Assembly (NCBI RefSeq): GCF_001517405.1
Contig: NZ_LN907827.1
Span: 1-64,000, forward strand
Source of the DNA: Duffyella gerundensis
Lineage (GTDB): Bacteria > Pseudomonadota > Gammaproteobacteria > Enterobacterales > Enterobacteriaceae
DNA: 64,000 bases
Direction of reading: 5' to 3'
In this document: positions 32,935 to 43,997 of the stretch, piece by piece
Position numbering within the stretch: position 1 is the first letter of the stretch
Layout: each line of letters opens with the position of its first letter
The notes under the pieces: generated by a model
What the model saw: only the letters and a program-made list of their open reading frames with translations
Database searches by the model: none
What the model was told of the DNA's origin: nothing
Position numbers and translations under genes: made by a program

Positions 32935-34258
32935 TCACGCCGGACCGCGTTATACCTCTTATCCCACCGCGCTGGAATTTAGCGAACAGTTTACCGACGC
33001 TGATTTTACCGCCGCGGCCAGCCGTTATCCTCAACGGCCACTTTCGCTCTACCTTCACATCCCTTTTTGTCACCGTCTCTGCTATTTCTGCGGTTGCAAT
33101 AAAATTGTGACGCGACACCAGCACAAGGCCGATCGCTACCTTGATGTGCTGGAAAAAGAGATTCAGGCGCGTGCTCCTCTGTTCAGCCAGCGTACCGTGA
33201 GCCAGATGCATTGGGGCGGCGGCACGCCTACGTTCTTAACCACAACGCAGATATCGCGGCTGATGGCGATGCTACAGCAGCATTTTACCTTCGCGGCTAC
33301 GCCGGAAATTTCCATTGAGATTGACCCGCGCGAAATTGAGCTCGATGTACTCGATCACCTGCGGGCTGCAGGATTTAACCGTCTGAGCATGGGCGTGCAG
33401 GATTTCAATAAAACGGTGCAGGAGAAGGTCAATCGCGTTCAGGATGAGAACGTGATTTTTGCGTTAATGGCACGGGCTCGTGCACTCGGCTTTGCCTCCA
33501 GCAATATCGATCTGATTTACGGCCTGCCAAAACAGACGCCCGAAAGCTTTGCCTACACGTTGCAAAAAGTGGCGGCACTCAATCCCGATCGCCTCAGCAT
33601 CTTTAACTACGCGCATTTGCCAGCCATGTTTGCCGCTCAACGCAAAATTAAAGAGGCCGATCTGCCGGATGCACAGCAGAAGCTCGCCATCCTGCAGCAA
33701 TCGATCGCCTCGCTCAGCGCAGCGGGCTATCAGTTTATCGGTATGGATCATTTTGCTCGTCCACAGGATGAGCTGGCCATTGCGCAGCGGGCAGGCAAGC
33801 TGCATCGCAATTTTCAGGGCTACACCACGCAGGGCGACAGCGATCTGCTGGGGCTTGGCGTTTCGGCCATCAGCATGTTGGGCGACAGCTACGCGCAAAA
33901 TCATAAAGAACTTAACAGCTGGTACGATCGGGTTGAACAGCAGGGCAGCGGGTTATGGCGGGGCGTGATGCTGAATGAAGATGACTGCCTGCGCCGCGAG
34001 GTGATCAAATCGCTGATTTGCCATTTCACTCTTGATATCCGGGCGCTTGAACAGCACTGGTCCCTGAACTTCGCTGACTATTTTGCTCAGGATCTCGATT
34101 TGCTGACGCCGCTGGCAGAAGATGGGCTGGTGGAGATCGACGCAGAGCGCATCAACGTCACCACACGCGGACGATTGCTGATCAGGAATATCTGCATGTG
34201 CTTCGATCGCTATCTGCGCCACAAGGCACATTTGCAGTCGTTCTCGCGGGTCATCTAA
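32882..34258 (+). CDS. hemN: Oxygen-independent coproporphyrinogen III dehydrogenase HemN
   Basis: Radical-SAM enzyme converting coproporphyrinogen III to protoporphyrinogen IX without oxygen. 458 residues; the [4Fe-4S] cysteines are C63, C67 and C70 in HIPFCHRLCYFCGC, followed by GGGTPT (SAM) and EIDPREIELD. I start at ATG 32882 after GGGAGA; a second ATG at 32885 is equally possible. The frame extends upstream to 32738, but that extension has no similarity to HemN. Confidence 0.96.
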   Translation: MMAAPQIEWDQALIEKYNHAGPRYTSYPTALEFSEQFTDADFTAAASRYPQRPLSLYLHIPFCHRLCYFCGCNKIVTRHQHKADRYLDVLEKEIQARAPLFSQRTVSQMHWGGGTPTFLTTTQISRLMAMLQQHFTFAATPEISIEIDPREIELDVLDHLRAAGFNRLSMGVQDFNKTVQEKVNRVQDENVIFALMARARALGFASSNIDLIYGLPKQTPESFAYTLQKVAALNPDRLSIFNYAHLPAMFAAQRKIKEADLPDAQQKLAILQQSIASLSAAGYQFIGMDHFARPQDELAIAQRAGKLHRNFQGYTTQGDSDLLGLGVSAISMLGDSYAQNHKELNSWYDRVEQQGSGLWRGVMLNEDDCLRREVIKSLICHFTLDIRALEQHWSLNFADYFAQDLDLLTPLAEDGLVEIDAERINVTTRGRLLIRNICMCFDRYLRHKAHLQSFSRVI

Positions 34259-34261
34259 TAA

Positions 34262-34297
34262 AAAAGCGCCGGTGGGCAAACCCCGCCGGCGCTTTAT
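34262..34297. terminator. Bidirectional terminator between hemN and yshB
   Basis: AGCGCCGG/CCGGCGCT stem with an inner TGGG/CCCCG part, A-tract on the left and TTTATTAA on the right, lying between convergent hemN and yshB. Confidence 0.8.
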
Positions 34298-34407
34298 TAA
34301 TTGAAGAAACCGATAAGTGCAGCACAGAGCAGGGCGGCAACGGCTGCCTGAGGCGTATGGCTGATGCCGGGGCTCTGCGAAATGAGATGAATGAAGTAAT
34401 CAAACAT
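34297..34407 (-). CDS. yshB: Small membrane protein YshB
   Basis: A 36-residue protein, translated MFDYFIHLISQSPGISHTPQ then AAVAALLCAALIGFFN. The SHTPQxAVAAxLCAAxIG part matches E. coli YshB (36 residues, same locus between hemN and glnG). One hydrophobic helix fills residues 20-35. GGGAG lies seven bases before the ATG. Function is not established in E. coli; in Salmonella it has been implicated in intracellular survival. Confidence 0.88.
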   Translation of the reverse strand: MFDYFIHLISQSPGISHTPQAAVAALLCAALIGFFN

Positions 34408-34528
34408 GTCAGTTCTCCCGTGTTCGTTCAGCATAATACTGAATGGCATCAGCCTGTAAAGATGCAATCGCGAAGAAAAAATGCGATCGCTTTTACCACC
34501 GAAGCAGGATTTTTTTAGCCTTCCCCGT

Positions 34529-35938
34529 TTACTCCATACCTAACTCTTTTAGCTTCCGCGTCAGCGTATTACGCCCCCAGCCCAGCAGACGCGCCGCCTC
34601 CTGTTTATGTCCCTGAGTATGGCGCAGCGCCGTGGTCAACAAGGTGCGTTCCATCTCGGGCTGAGCCTCGGAAAGCAGGTTTTGATGACCGGATCGCAGC
34701 GCGCGATCGGCCCACTGCGCCAGCAGCGTTGCCCAGTTATCCGGTAATGACTGCGAAGGGCTTTCCGTGGCCGAAGACTCAAACAATTCGCCGGGCAAAT
34801 CCTGCGTCAACACTTCCTGACCGGCAGCCATCACCGTCAACCAGCGACAGGTGTTTTCAAGCTGACGAACGTTGCCTGACCAGTGCAGTCGCGTCAGGGC
34901 GGTTTCGGTATCCGGATGCAGAATCTTCGCCTCAACGCCCAGTTCACGCGCGGCAACCTGCAAGAAATAGCGTGCCAGGCGCGGGATATCTTCCCGGCGT
35001 TCTCTCAACGGCGGCAAATGAACGCGAATCACATTCAGACGGTGAAACAGATCTTCACGAAACTTACCTTCCTGTACGCGCATCTCCAAGTTCTGGTGGG
35101 TTGCCGCAATAATACGCACGTCAACTTTCACCGGTGCGTAACCGCCAACCCGATAAAACTGCCCGTCTGCCAACACGCGTAGCAGGCGTGTTTGTACGTC
35201 CATTGGCATATCGCCAATCTCATCAAGAAACAACGTGCCGCCATCGGCCTGTTCAAAGCGTCCCTGACGAATCTGATTAGCGCCGGTAAATGCCCCTTTT
35301 TCATGACCAAACAGCTCTGACTCAATCAGATCTTTGGGAATCGCCGCCATGTTCAGGGCGATAAAGGGCGCTTTCGCTCGCGGGCTGTGGCGATGCAACG
35401 CATGCGCAACCAGCTCTTTACCGGTACCCGATTCGCCGTTGATCAAAACGCTGATCGAAGAGCGCGACAGGCGGCCGATGATACGAAACACATCCTGCAT
35501 CGCCGGTGCTTCACCGATAATGTCGGTGGTTGGCCCGCTTACTGGTTGATTACGCGGCTGCTGCTGTTCCTGATAATGGCTGATAGCACGTTCAACCAGC
35601 GCCACCGCCTCATCGATATCAAACGGCTTTGGCAGATAGTCAAAGGCACCCTGCTGATAGGCACTCACCGCCGCATCCAGATCGGAGTGTGCGGTCATGA
35701 TAATCACCGGTAACATCGGATGCCGCTGCTTGATTTGCTTTAGCAGCGCCAAACCATCCATGCCGGGCATGCGGATATCGGACAGTAAAACATCGGGTGT
35801 TTTGGTGGCGAGCGCGTCCAGCACTTCATTGCCACTTTCGAACGTCGCGCAGGTCAAACCGGCTCCAGTAAGTGCACGTTCGAGCACCCAGCGGATGGAG
35901 CTATCGTCATCGACGATCCAGACTATCCCTCGTTGCAT
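34529..35938 (-). CDS. glnG: Nitrogen regulator NtrC (NR-I)
   Basis: 469 residues like E. coli NtrC: receiver domain with D54, AAA+ sigma-54 activation domain with Walker A GESGTGKE and the sigma-54-contacting GAFTGA loop, and a C-terminal Fis-type helix-turn-helix ([27 protein letters not shown]). Phosphorylated by NtrB under nitrogen limitation, it activates glnAp2. Last gene of glnALG, seven bases after glnL. Confidence 0.98.
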   Translation of the reverse strand: MQRGIVWIVDDDSSIRWVLERALTGAGLTCATFESGNEVLDALATKTPDVLLSDIRMPGMDGLALLKQIKQRHPMLPVIIMTAHSDLDAAVSAYQQGAFDYLPKPFDIDEAVALVERAISHYQEQQQPRNQPVSGPTTDIIGEAPAMQDVFRIIGRLSRSSISVLINGESGTGKELVAHALHRHSPRAKAPFIALNMAAIPKDLIESELFGHEKGAFTGANQIRQGRFEQADGGTLFLDEIGDMPMDVQTRLLRVLADGQFYRVGGYAPVKVDVRIIAATHQNLEMRVQEGKFREDLFHRLNVIRVHLPPLRERREDIPRLARYFLQVAARELGVEAKILHPDTETALTRLHWSGNVRQLENTCRWLTVMAAGQEVLTQDLPGELFESSATESPSQSLPDNWATLLAQWADRALRSGHQNLLSEAQPEMERTLLTTALRHTQGHKQEAARLLGWGRNTLTRKLKELGME

Positions 35939-35945
35939 AGAAACC

Positions 35946-36995
35946 TCACTGGCGAATGGGCAGGAAAACCGAGAATTCGGTATGACCAGGCCAACTGTTA
36001 AATTCTATTTTTCCTGAATGCTGGTCAATCAGGCTGCGGGCGATAGAGAGGCCTAAACCGGTGCCTCCTTCGCGGCCGCTGACCATGGGATAGAACAGCG
36101 TATCTTGTAGTTGCGTCGGAATTCCCGGGCCATCGTCTTGAACATCAATACGCGCTGCCAGACGATAGCGAACGCCATGCAGGGTCAGCTGAAAAGCGGT
36201 GCGGGTACGCAGTGTAATCGTGCCGCCTTCGCTTCCCAGCGCCTGCAGCGCATTGCGCACCACGTTAAGTAGCACCTGTTCAATCTGGTCCGGATCGTGG
36301 GGCAGCTCTGGCAGGCTCGGATCGTAATCACGCACCAGCGACACATTCTCCGGTAGCTCCATCGACACCAGATTCACCACGCGCTCGGCAACCTGATGAA
36401 TGCTTTGCGTAATATGCATGCCCGGCTGCTGCGGGCCTAACAGGCGATCGACCAGATTACGCAGGCGATCGGCCTGTTCGATGATCACTTTGGTATATTC
36501 AGTTAACGACGGATCGGGCAACGCTTTAGCCAGCAGCTGCGCTGCGCCGCGTAATCCACCGAGCGGATTTTTAATCTCGTGCGCCAGTCCGCGCACCAGG
36601 TCACGCGCCGCCACCTGTTGAGCGTGTTGAATCTGTTCCTGGCTGAGGCGACGCTGGTTATCCATCGGCGCCATTTCCATAAGGATAAAGCCGTCCGGCA
36701 GACGCTGCGCCGTAAGTGACATGATGTGCGCCCGGCTGTCGACCACCAGCGTCACTTCGCTGTCGGTGAAGCCCTGGCCTGCCTGTAAACTCTCATTCAT
36801 AACATCAACGTTGAGCGAAAAATAACCCATCAGCTCAGGCAGCGGCGTGCCAAATAATTTACGTGAGCTTTGCGCCAGCAATTGCTGGGCCGCCGGGTTG
36901 GCGTAATGAATGACCAGTTCGTCATCGACCAATAAAATACTGTTGATCAATGAGTTAAGAATCTGCCCGGCATCGGGCAGGATGGATGTTGCCAT
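35946..36995 (-). CDS. glnL: Nitrogen sensor kinase/phosphatase NtrB (NR-II)
   Basis: A 349-residue soluble kinase: PAS domain (about 10-120), HisKA with H139 in [12 protein letters not shown], and HATPase domain with [16 protein letters not shown] and GTGLGLSI boxes. Controlled by PII (GlnB). Same length as E. coli. A transcript from glnA partly reads through the hairpin at 37073-37098 into this gene, and a weaker own promoter is likely. Confidence 0.98.
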   Translation of the reverse strand: MATSILPDAGQILNSLINSILLVDDELVIHYANPAAQQLLAQSSRKLFGTPLPELMGYFSLNVDVMNESLQAGQGFTDSEVTLVVDSRAHIMSLTAQRLPDGFILMEMAPMDNQRRLSQEQIQHAQQVAARDLVRGLAHEIKNPLGGLRGAAQLLAKALPDPSLTEYTKVIIEQADRLRNLVDRLLGPQQPGMHITQSIHQVAERVVNLVSMELPENVSLVRDYDPSLPELPHDPDQIEQVLLNVVRNALQALGSEGGTITLRTRTAFQLTLHGVRYRLAARIDVQDDGPGIPTQLQDTLFYPMVSGREGGTGLGLSIARSLIDQHSGKIEFNSWPGHTEFSVFLPIRQ

Positions 36996-37072
36996 ACAGC
37001 GATCCTCTGCACTTTATTGGTGCATTATAGTCACAGCCTGATTTACCTGAGTTAACGCGGCAAATTTGTGGA

Positions 37073-37098
37073 GAAAAAAGCCCATCCGGAGATGGGCT
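37073..37098 (-). terminator. glnA terminator/attenuator before glnL
   Basis: On the minus strand AGCCCATC-TCCG-GATGGGCT is followed by T6. Partial read-through would set the low NtrB/NtrC levels relative to GlnA. Confidence 0.85.
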
Positions 37099-37141
37099 GA
37101 ATATTTCCACGGCAACAAGCGTCCTGACGTTTGCTGTGTCT

Positions 37142-37175
37142 GCCGCAGCGCCGGTAATGATTACCGTGCTGCGGC
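37142..37175. repeat. Long hairpin in the glnA 3' UTR
   Basis: GCCGCAGC...GCTGCGGC encloses CGGTAAT-G-ATTACCG, giving a long nearly perfect stem. It is not an E. coli REP unit by sequence. It may stabilise glnA mRNA or be part of the sRNA candidate above. Confidence 0.7.
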
Positions 37176-37202
37176 ATGGCATCCGCCAGGCTTACTTCCG
37201 AA

Positions 37203-38612
37203 TTACACGCTGTAGTACAGCTCAAATTCAACCGGATGCGGCGTCATGCGAACACGATCCATCTCTGCTTTACGCAGTTCGATGTAAGCATCGATAGATT
37301 CGTCGGTGAATACGCCACCGCGGGTCAGGAACTCGCGGTCCTCGTTCAGCGCATTCAGCGCTTCTTCCAGTGAACCCGCTACTTTTGGAATCTCAGCTTC
37401 TTCTTCCGGTGGCAGGTCATACAGGTTTTTGTCCATCGCATCGCCAGGATGGATTTTGTTGATGATGCCGTCCAGGCCAGCCATCAGCAGTGCAGTAAAC
37501 GCCAGGTATGGGTTAGCCGCTGGGTCCGGGAAGCGCGCTTCGATACGACGCGCTTTCGGGCTGGCAACGACTGGAATACGAATAGATGCAGAACGGTTAC
37601 GCGCTGAGTAAGCCAGCATAACCGGTGCTTCATAACCCGGGACCAGACGCTTGTAAGAGTTGGTGGTCGGGTTCGCCAGGGCATTAATCGCTTTAGCGTG
37701 CTTAATGATGCCGCCAATGTAGAACAGCGCCATTTCAGACAGGCCGCCATATTTATCGCCGGCAAACAGGTTGGTGCCGCCTTTTGACAGGGACATATGG
37801 CAGTGCATGCCTGAGCCGTTGTCACCAAACATTGGCTTAGGCATAAAGGTCGCGGTTTTGCCGTAGGCATGCGCCACGTTGTGCACGACATATTTGTAGA
37901 TCTGAATTTCGTCTGCTTTCTTGGTCATGGTGTTGAAGCGGGTTGCCACTTCGTTCTGACCTGCAGTTGCCACTTCGTGGTGATGCGCTTCAACAACCAG
38001 ACCCATCTCTTCCATGGTCAGACACATGGCAGAACGGATATCCTGAGAGGAATCGACCGGTGGCACCGGGAAGTAACCGCCTTTCAGACCTGGACGGTGG
38101 CCTTTGTTGCCGCCTTCATATTCTTTACCGGTGTTCCAGGCCGCTTCGATATCATCGATAGCCACGTGTGAACCGGAGGTTGAGGAGCCGAAACGGATAT
38201 CATCAAACAGGAAGAATTCTGGCTCTGGCCCAAACAGCACGGTATCGGCGATGCCGGAAGAGCGCAGGTAATCTTCTGCACGCTTGGCGATAGAACGTGG
38301 ATCGCGATCGTAGCCCTGCATAGTGCCCGGCTCAAGAATGTCACAACGGATGATCAGCGTAGGATCTTCAAAGAAAGGATCCATTACCGCCGTGGTCGCG
38401 TCAGGCATCAGCACCATGTCGGATTCGTTGATACCTTTCCAGCCACCGATGGAGGAGCCATCGAACATCTTGCCTTCTTCGAAGAAATCAGCGTTAACCT
38501 GGTGCGCCGGAATCGTAACGTGCTGTTCTTTACCTTTAGTATCGGTAAAACGCAGGTCAACAAACTTCACTTCGTTTTCGTTCATCATCGACAGAACGTG
38601 TTCAGCGGACAT
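37203..38612 (-). CDS. glnA: Glutamine synthetase GlnA
   Basis: Type I dodecameric glutamine synthetase, 469 residues as in E. coli. Conserved DGSSIGGW (51-58), the metal/ATP site [20 protein letters not shown], and the adenylylation site Tyr in NLYDLPPEE (about 397). The ATG at 38612 has AGGAG at ideal spacing; the longer frame to 38720 covers the leader. Driven mainly by the sigma-54 promoter at 38757-38775. Confidence 0.99.
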   Translation of the reverse strand: MSAEHVLSMMNENEVKFVDLRFTDTKGKEQHVTIPAHQVNADFFEEGKMFDGSSIGGWKGINESDMVLMPDATTAVMDPFFEDPTLIIRCDILEPGTMQGYDRDPRSIAKRAEDYLRSSGIADTVLFGPEPEFFLFDDIRFGSSTSGSHVAIDDIEAAWNTGKEYEGGNKGHRPGLKGGYFPVPPVDSSQDIRSAMCLTMEEMGLVVEAHHHEVATAGQNEVATRFNTMTKKADEIQIYKYVVHNVAHAYGKTATFMPKPMFGDNGSGMHCHMSLSKGGTNLFAGDKYGGLSEMALFYIGGIIKHAKAINALANPTTNSYKRLVPGYEAPVMLAYSARNRSASIRIPVVASPKARRIEARFPDPAANPYLAFTALLMAGLDGIINKIHPGDAMDKNLYDLPPEEEAEIPKVAGSLEEALNALNEDREFLTRGGVFTDESIDAYIELRKAEMDRVRMTPHPVEFELYYSV

Positions 38613-38756
38613 ACTCAACTCTCCTGGAAATTGTATTGTTGTCGTGGTGTGAGAACTTTTTGGCGTTGAGGCGTAAAGCTGCGCATACATCCACCATAAA
38701 TATCTCAGACAAGCTGTCAACCGTTGTGGAAACTGCTGTTTTCGCTTAATCCAAAC

Positions 38757-38775
38757 AAAGCGAATTCTATGCCAA
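38757..38775 (-). promoter_or_regulatory. Sigma-54 promoter glnAp2
   Basis: Minus strand TTGGCATAGAATTCGCTTT. GG (38772-38773) and GC (38760-38761) are separated by exactly ten bases, the sigma-54 requirement. It differs from E. coli glnAp2 at only two positions. Predicted transcript start is near 38748. Confidence 0.9.
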
Positions 38776-38848
38776 CTTTCTTATTTGCTGAAAAAAGCGC
38801 TATTATGCGCCCTCAAGTGAAACGAATAATGCACCATGATGGAAGTCG

Positions 38849-38897
38849 CGCACCATCTTGGTGCCTCTGGGTGATTGATGGGCACCATTTTGGTGCA
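38849..38897. promoter_or_regulatory. NtrC enhancer sites upstream of glnA
   Basis: GCACC-N5-GGTGC palindromes centred at 38857 and 38889 match TGCACC-N5-GGTGCA. Their centres are 32 bp apart, about 109 and 141 bp upstream of the predicted glnAp2 start, essentially the E. coli -108/-140 geometry. A weaker third site lies at 38830-38846, and GTGCAATTCTTGCAC (38911-38925) is a further palindrome. Confidence 0.88.
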
Positions 38898-39006
38898 ATC
38901 ATGCTTTAAAGTGCAATTCTTGCACTGTAAAAGGTGCTGATGGCTAGTCCGAACGCAAATTTTTATTCAAATTTGTGATCCTGTTCAGTCCTTCGATTAA
39001 TCCGTG

Positions 39007-39012
39007 TACAAT
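39007..39012 (+). promoter_or_regulatory. bipA promoter -10 element
   Basis: TACAAT followed by AGCGCGCTATTTC, conserved in the glnA-bipA gap of enterobacteria. The -35 is poorly defined (TGTTCA at 38982 is too far). Confidence 0.5.
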
Positions 39013-39044
39013 AGCGCGCTATTTCTAATGCCTGAGGCAAAGCT

Positions 39045-40865
39045 GTGATCGAAAATTTGCGTAACATCGCCATCATCGCGCACGTTGACCATGGAAAAAC
39101 AACCCTGGTCGACAAACTGCTGCAACAATCCGGTACCTTTGACGCGCGTACCGAAGCGACCGAGCGTGTGATGGACTCCAATGACCTGGAGAAAGAGCGT
39201 GGGATTACCATCCTCGCAAAAAATACCGCCATTAAATGGAATGACTACCGCATCAACATCGTTGATACCCCAGGACACGCCGACTTCGGCGGTGAGGTAG
39301 AGCGCGTAATGTCAATGGTGGACTCCGTGCTGCTGGTCGTCGATGCGATGGACGGCCCGATGCCGCAAACGCGTTTCGTGACCAAGAAAGCTTTTGCCCA
39401 TGGTCTGAAACCTATTGTTGTTATCAACAAAGTTGACCGTCCAGGCGCCCGTCCGGATTGGGTTGTTGACCAGGTATTTGACCTGTTCGTAAACCTTGAT
39501 GCTACTGACGAGCAGCTGGACTTCCCGATCATCTTCGCTTCGGCGCTGAATGGTATCGCGGGTCTGGAACACACCGACATGGCTGACGACATGACCCCGC
39601 TGTATCAGGCGATCGTCGACCACGTTTCTCCACCACAGGTTGAGGCTGATGCGCCGCTGCAGATGCAGATTTCGCAGCTGGACTACAACAACTACCTGGG
39701 TGTGATCGGCATCGGCCGTATCAAACGCGGCAAAGTGAAGCCAAACCAGCAGGTCACTATCATTGATAGCGAAGGCAAAACCCGCAACGGTAAAGTTGGC
39801 AAAGTGTTGGGTCACCTCGGTCTGGAGCGTATTGAAAGCGACATGGCTGAAGCGGGCGACATCATTGCGATCACCGGTCTGGGCGAGCTGAACATCTCTG
39901 ACACCATTTGCGATACGCAAAATGTGGAAGCGCTGCCAGCCCTGAGCGTTGATGAGCCAACCGTAACCATGTTCTTTAACGTCAACACCTCACCGTTCTG
40001 TGGTAAAGAGGGTAAATACGTTACCTCTCGCCAGATCCTTGAGCGTCTGAACAAAGAGCTGGTCCACAACGTTGCGCTGCGCGTTGAAGAAACTGAAGAT
40101 TCTGACGCCTTCCGCGTATCAGGCCGTGGTGAACTTCACCTGTCCGTTCTGATCGAAAACATGCGTCGTGAAGGTTTCGAACTGGCGGTATCCCGTCCGA
40201 AAGTTATCTTCCGTGAGTTCGAAGGCCGCAAACAAGAGCCATTCGAAAACGTGACCCTCGACATCGAAGAAACCCATCAGGGTTCTGTGATGCAGGCGAT
40301 GGGTGAGCGTAAAGGCGACCTGAAAAACATGGATCCGGATGGCAAAGGCCGCGTACGTCTCGACTACGTGATCCCAAGCCGTGGCCTGATTGGCTTCCGT
40401 AACGAATTCATGACCATGACTTCCGGTACCGGTCTGCTCTATTCCACCTTCAGCCATTACGACGATGTTCGTCCAGGCGAAGTGGGCCAGCGTCAGAACG
40501 GCGTGCTGATCTCTAACGGCCAGGGCAAAGCGGTTGCGTTTGCGCTGTACGGTCTGCAGGATCGCGGCAAACTGTTCCTCGGTCACGGTGCAGAAGTCTA
40601 TGAAGGCCAGATCATCGGCATTCACAGCCGTTCTAACGACCTGACCGTAAACTGTCTGACCGGTAAGAAGCTGACCAACATGCGTGCTTCCGGTACTGAC
40701 GAAGCCACGACGCTGGTTCCGCCAATCAAGATGACCCTTGAGCAGGCGATCGAGTTTATCGATGATGACGAGCTGGTAGAAGTAACGCCACAGTCTGTGC
40801 GTATTCGTAAGCGCCACCTGAGCGAAAACGATCGTAAACGCGCATCGCGCGGCAGCAAAGAGTAA
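39045..40865 (+). CDS. bipA: Ribosome-associated GTPase BipA/TypA
   Basis: A 606-residue translational GTPase: G domain with [29 protein letters not shown] and NKVDRPGA, then EF-G-like domains and the BipA-specific C-terminal domain. Binds 70S ribosomes and aids 50S assembly and growth at low temperature. Start is GTG at 39045, as in E. coli. Divergent from glnA. Confidence 0.98.
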   Translation: MIENLRNIAIIAHVDHGKTTLVDKLLQQSGTFDARTEATERVMDSNDLEKERGITILAKNTAIKWNDYRINIVDTPGHADFGGEVERVMSMVDSVLLVVDAMDGPMPQTRFVTKKAFAHGLKPIVVINKVDRPGARPDWVVDQVFDLFVNLDATDEQLDFPIIFASALNGIAGLEHTDMADDMTPLYQAIVDHVSPPQVEADAPLQMQISQLDYNNYLGVIGIGRIKRGKVKPNQQVTIIDSEGKTRNGKVGKVLGHLGLERIESDMAEAGDIIAITGLGELNISDTICDTQNVEALPALSVDEPTVTMFFNVNTSPFCGKEGKYVTSRQILERLNKELVHNVALRVEETEDSDAFRVSGRGELHLSVLIENMRREGFELAVSRPKVIFREFEGRKQEPFENVTLDIEETHQGSVMQAMGERKGDLKNMDPDGKGRVRLDYVIPSRGLIGFRNEFMTMTSGTGLLYSTFSHYDDVRPGEVGQRQNGVLISNGQGKAVAFALYGLQDRGKLFLGHGAEVYEGQIIGIHSRSNDLTVNCLTGKKLTNMRASGTDEATTLVPPIKMTLEQAIEFIDDDELVEVTPQSVRIRKRHLSENDRKRASRGSKE

Positions 40866-40881
40866 TCTTGCGCTGACTGCT

Positions 40882-40909
40882 AAACCCCGGCCATGCCGGG
40901 GTTTTTTTT
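40882..40909 (+). terminator. Terminator of bipA
   Basis: AACCCCGGC-CAT-GCCGGGGTT followed by T6-T7, shortly after the stop codon. Confidence 0.9.
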
Positions 40910-41085
40910 CGCCTGTTATCCGCTACGGGTAACGGTTTATTTCCTGCCACCGCGCTTTTTCCTCGCCTTCTTTTTGCCGTCCTGCACGCCACGCTCGCCT
41001 AAATTTTTCGCTTCAATTGTGACGACCTGTTCAGGGTCTGTTTTTACCGCTAGAGTGAAGAGTCACCGAAACAGGAGAGCGGGCC

Positions 41086-41682
41086 ATGTTATACATTTTT
41101 GATTTAGGTAACGTCATTGTTGATATTGATTTCAACCGTGCGCTGGGCGTCTGGAGCGACCTCGGCCGTGTGCCTTTGGCCCTGTTACAGAAAGAGTTTC
41201 AGATGGGTGAGGCATTTGAACAGCACGAGCGTGGCGAAATCAGCGATGAAGCCTTTGCCGCCGCACTGTGCGATGAGCTCGGCATGGCGCTGAGCTTCGA
41301 GCAGTTTACCGCCGGCTGGCAGGCTATTTTCGTCGGCGTGCGCCCGGATGCGCTGCTGATAATGCAAAAACTGCGCGCGCAGGGCGATCGGGTAGTTATT
41401 TTATCGAATACCAACCGTCTGCACTGTGAGTTCTGGCCAACCCAGTATCCGGAGGTGCAGAAAGCCGCCGATGCGATTTATCTTTCGCAGGAGATGGGCA
41501 TGCGTAAACCGGAACCGGACATCTTCCTCAAGGTGTTACAGCAGGAAGGCTTCAGCGCCGATCAGGCGGTATTTTTCGATGATAACCAGGCCAATATCGA
41601 CGCGGCCACAGCGCTGGGCATCAACAGTGTGCTGGTAACGGATGCGAAGGTCATTCCTGGCTGGTTCGCAGGCCGACTGTAA
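41086..41682 (+). CDS. yihX: HAD-family alpha-D-glucose-1-phosphate phosphatase YihX
   Basis: A 198-residue HAD hydrolase. Motif I is [10 protein letters not shown] (nucleophile D6, with D-L-G rather than the commoner D-x-D), motif II SNTNR, motif III K in MRKPEP, motif [13 protein letters not shown]. coli YihX (HAD4) releases glucose from glucose 1-phosphate. First gene of a probable yihX-yihY-dtd-fabY operon. Confidence 0.95.
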   Translation: MLYIFDLGNVIVDIDFNRALGVWSDLGRVPLALLQKEFQMGEAFEQHERGEISDEAFAAALCDELGMALSFEQFTAGWQAIFVGVRPDALLIMQKLRAQGDRVVILSNTNRLHCEFWPTQYPEVQKAADAIYLSQEMGMRKPEPDIFLKVLQQEGFSADQAVFFDDNQANIDAATALGINSVLVTDAKVIPGWFAGRL

Positions 41683-41686
41683 TCCA

Positions 41687-42556
41687 ATGAAAATGCATGC
41701 TAGCCGGTCCATGAAAGCCGCTGTCACCTGGATTAAGTTGCTGTGGCGGCGAATAGACGAAGACAATATGACGGTGCAGGCGGGCAATTTGGCCTATGTC
41801 TCACTGCTGGCACTGGTGCCGCTGGTGGCGGTGGTGTTTGCGCTTTTTGCCGCTTTTCCGGAGTTCTCCGACATCAGCCACCAGCTGAAAAACTTCATTT
41901 TTACCAACTTCGTACCGGCTGCGGGCAACACCATTCAGCACTACCTTGAGCAGTTTGTGGCGAATGTCGACAAGATGACCGCCGTCGGTGCGGTGGGGTT
42001 AATTGTCACCGCGCTGCTGCTGATGCACGCCGTTGATTGCGCGTTGAATGCTATCTGGCGCAGCAAAAAGAAACGCCCGCTGGTGTTCTCATTTGCTGTT
42101 TACTGGATGATTTTAACCCTGGGCCCGCTGCTGGCGGGCGCCAGTCTGGCGATCAGCTCTTACCTGCTCTCGCTGCGCTGGGTCAACGCTACGGGCGTCA
42201 CCAGCCTGGTCGATCACATGCTGCGCCTGTTCCCATTGCTGCTCTCCTGCCTGGCGTTCTGGCTGCTGTACAGCGTGGTACCAACGGTCCGCGTGCCGCC
42301 GCGCGATGCCCTGATTGGTGCGCTGGTGGCGGGGCTGCTGTTTGAGCTGGGTAAAAAGGGCTTTGCACTCTATGTTACGATGTTTCCTTCTTACCAACTC
42401 ATTTATGGCGTATTGGCGGTAGTGCCTATTCTCTTCCTGTGGGTGTTCTGGACGTGGTGCATTGTCCTGCTCGGTGCAGAAATCACTGCCACCGTGGGAG
42501 ATTACCGCCAGCTAAAGCAGCAGGAGCAGGATGAAAAATCCGCTGGAGAACTATGA
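41687..42556 (+). CDS. yihY: YihY/BrkB family inner-membrane protein
   Basis: A 289-residue protein with about six to seven membrane segments and the conserved [24 protein letters not shown] start region; matches E. coli YihY. The family was once annotated as RNase BN in error and its role is unsettled. I choose ATG 41687, four bases after yihX; ATG at 41693 and 41711 are alternatives. Its stop overlaps the dtd start (ATGA). Confidence 0.92.
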   Translation: MKMHASRSMKAAVTWIKLLWRRIDEDNMTVQAGNLAYVSLLALVPLVAVVFALFAAFPEFSDISHQLKNFIFTNFVPAAGNTIQHYLEQFVANVDKMTAVGAVGLIVTALLLMHAVDCALNAIWRSKKKRPLVFSFAVYWMILTLGPLLAGASLAISSYLLSLRWVNATGVTSLVDHMLRLFPLLLSCLAFWLLYSVVPTVRVPPRDALIGALVAGLLFELGKKGFALYVTMFPSYQLIYGVLAVVPILFLWVFWTWCIVLLGAEITATVGDYRQLKQQEQDEKSAGEL

Positions 42557-42990
42557 TTGCACTGATTCAACGGGTACTGAAAGCCAGCGTGACCGTTAGC
42601 GACAAGACCATCGGCGAAATTGGGCCCGGTTTGCTGGTGCTGTTAGGCGTCGAAAAAGAGGACGATGACAGCAAAGCGAGCCGGTTGCTGGATCGCGTGG
42701 CGGGATACCGCATCTTCGGCGATGAAAATGACAAAATGAATCTGAGCCTACAACAGACAGGCGGCAGCCTGCTGGTGGTATCGCAATTTACCCTGGCGGC
42801 TGATACGAACAAAGGCATGCGCCCGTCGTTCTCTGGCGGCGCCTCGCCTGCTGAAGCGGAGCGTCTCTATGAGCATTTTATTCAGCTGAGCCGCGACAAA
42901 GGTATTGTGACAGAAACGGGGCGTTTTGCCGCCGATATGCAGGTTGCTTTGGTGAACGATGGCCCGGTAACGTTCTGGTTGCAGGTGTAA
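42553..42990 (+). CDS. dtd: D-aminoacyl-tRNA deacylase
   Basis: Hydrolyses D-aminoacyl and glycyl-tRNA mischarges, recycling tRNA. 145 residues, with the two family motifs [17 protein letters not shown] and [11 protein letters not shown] that carry the cross-subunit Gly-cisPro chiral filter. Translationally coupled to yihY. Confidence 0.97.
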   Translation: MIALIQRVLKASVTVSDKTIGEIGPGLLVLLGVEKEDDDSKASRLLDRVAGYRIFGDENDKMNLSLQQTGGSLLVVSQFTLAADTNKGMRPSFSGGASPAEAERLYEHFIQLSRDKGIVTETGRFAADMQVALVNDGPVTFWLQV

Positions 42991-43047
42991 AACCACGCAT
43001 CACCGGCGTTTGAACTGGCGTCCGGGTGGCGAAAGAGAGATCCATTT

Positions 43048-43995
43048 ATGTACCATCTTCGAGTGCCAGAAACAGAAGAGGAACTGGAAACCTATTATCA
43101 GTTCCGTTGGGAAATGTTGCGCAAACCGCTACGGCAGCCACAGGGCTCCGAGCGCGATGCCTGGGATGCGCTTGCCCATCATCAGATGGTGGTGGATGAG
43201 CACGGTAAACCGGTCGCCATTGGCCGCCTTTATATTAATGCTGACAATGAAGCCGCTATCCGCTTTCTTGCCGTGCATCCTTCCGTGCAGGGCAAAGGGT
43301 TGGGAACGCTGGTGGCCATGACGCTGGAATCCGTTGCTCGTCAGGAAGGCGCCAAGCGCGTGGTGTGTAGCGCGCGCGAAGATGCGATCGCTTTCTTCGC
43401 CAAGCTGGGCTACATCAATCAGGGTGAAATCACCGCGCCGCAGACCACACCGCTGCGCCACTTTCTGATGATTAAACCGGTCATCACCCTTGATGATATT
43501 CTGCATCGCGCAGACTGGTGCGGCCAGCTACAACAGGCCTGGTACGATCACATCCCGCTCAGCGAAAAAATGGGCGTACGCATCCTGCAATATACCGGGC
43601 AGAAATTTGTAACCACCATGCCGGAAACCGGCAATCAGAACCCACATCAGACCTTGTTTGCTGGCAGCCTGTTTTCGCTCGCCACGCTGACCGGGTGGGG
43701 GCTGATCTGGCTGCTGCTGCGTGAACGCCATCTTGGCGGTACCATCATTCTGGCCGATGCGCACATTCGTTACAGCCATCCGATTAAAGGCCGTCCGGGT
43801 GCCACTGCCGATCTCGGTTCGCTCAGCGGCGATCTGGATCGCCTGGCGCGTGGTCGCAAGGCCCGTGTTCAGTTAGAAGTTGAACTGTTTGGCAATGATG
43901 AGTGCGGTGCGGTGTTTGAAGGTGTGTATCTGGTACTGCCTGCCGATCCGGATGGGCCGCTGGAAGAGGGTGGCTCTGGCGCCCGCATCAATTAA
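43048..43995 (+). CDS. fabY: Bifunctional FabY-type protein: GNAT plus hotdog thioesterase domain
   Basis: A 315-residue protein with an N-terminal GNAT acetyltransferase domain (1-about 145; acyl-CoA loop [14 protein letters not shown]) and a C-terminal YiiD-type hotdog domain (about 165-300; [21 protein letters not shown]). It matches E. coli YiiD, renamed FabY for a reported acetoacetyl-ACP synthase activity that can start fatty acid synthesis. It is about 14 residues shorter at the C-end than E. coli. Last gene of the yihX operon. Confidence 0.92.
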   Translation: MYHLRVPETEEELETYYQFRWEMLRKPLRQPQGSERDAWDALAHHQMVVDEHGKPVAIGRLYINADNEAAIRFLAVHPSVQGKGLGTLVAMTLESVARQEGAKRVVCSAREDAIAFFAKLGYINQGEITAPQTTPLRHFLMIKPVITLDDILHRADWCGQLQQAWYDHIPLSEKMGVRILQYTGQKFVTTMPETGNQNPHQTLFAGSLFSLATLTGWGLIWLLLRERHLGGTIILADAHIRYSHPIKGRPGATADLGSLSGDLDRLARGRKARVQLEVELFGNDECGAVFEGVYLVLPADPDGPLEEGGSGARIN

Positions 43996-43997
43996 CA

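Larger units (their letters stand above)
37073..37202 (-). ncRNA. glnA 3' UTR, possible GlnZ-type sRNA
   Basis: The glnA 3' UTR is 130 nt and ends in an intrinsic terminator (37073-37098). In E. coli and Salmonella the Hfq-bound sRNA GlnZ is processed from the glnA 3' UTR and links nitrogen status to carbon metabolism genes. Position and architecture agree, but I cannot recognise a seed sequence, so only the 3' UTR and its terminator are certain. Confidence 0.35.

Noticed and set aside
37142..37175. E. coli-type REP/BIME element in the glnA 3' UTR
   Set aside because: It is a strong palindrome, but lacks the REP consensus and no second copy was noticed in the window.
38613..38720. A 36-residue N-terminal extension of glnA
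   Set aside because: It covers the leader between the sigma-54 promoter and the AGGAG-preceded ATG at 38612; family length supports the shorter form.
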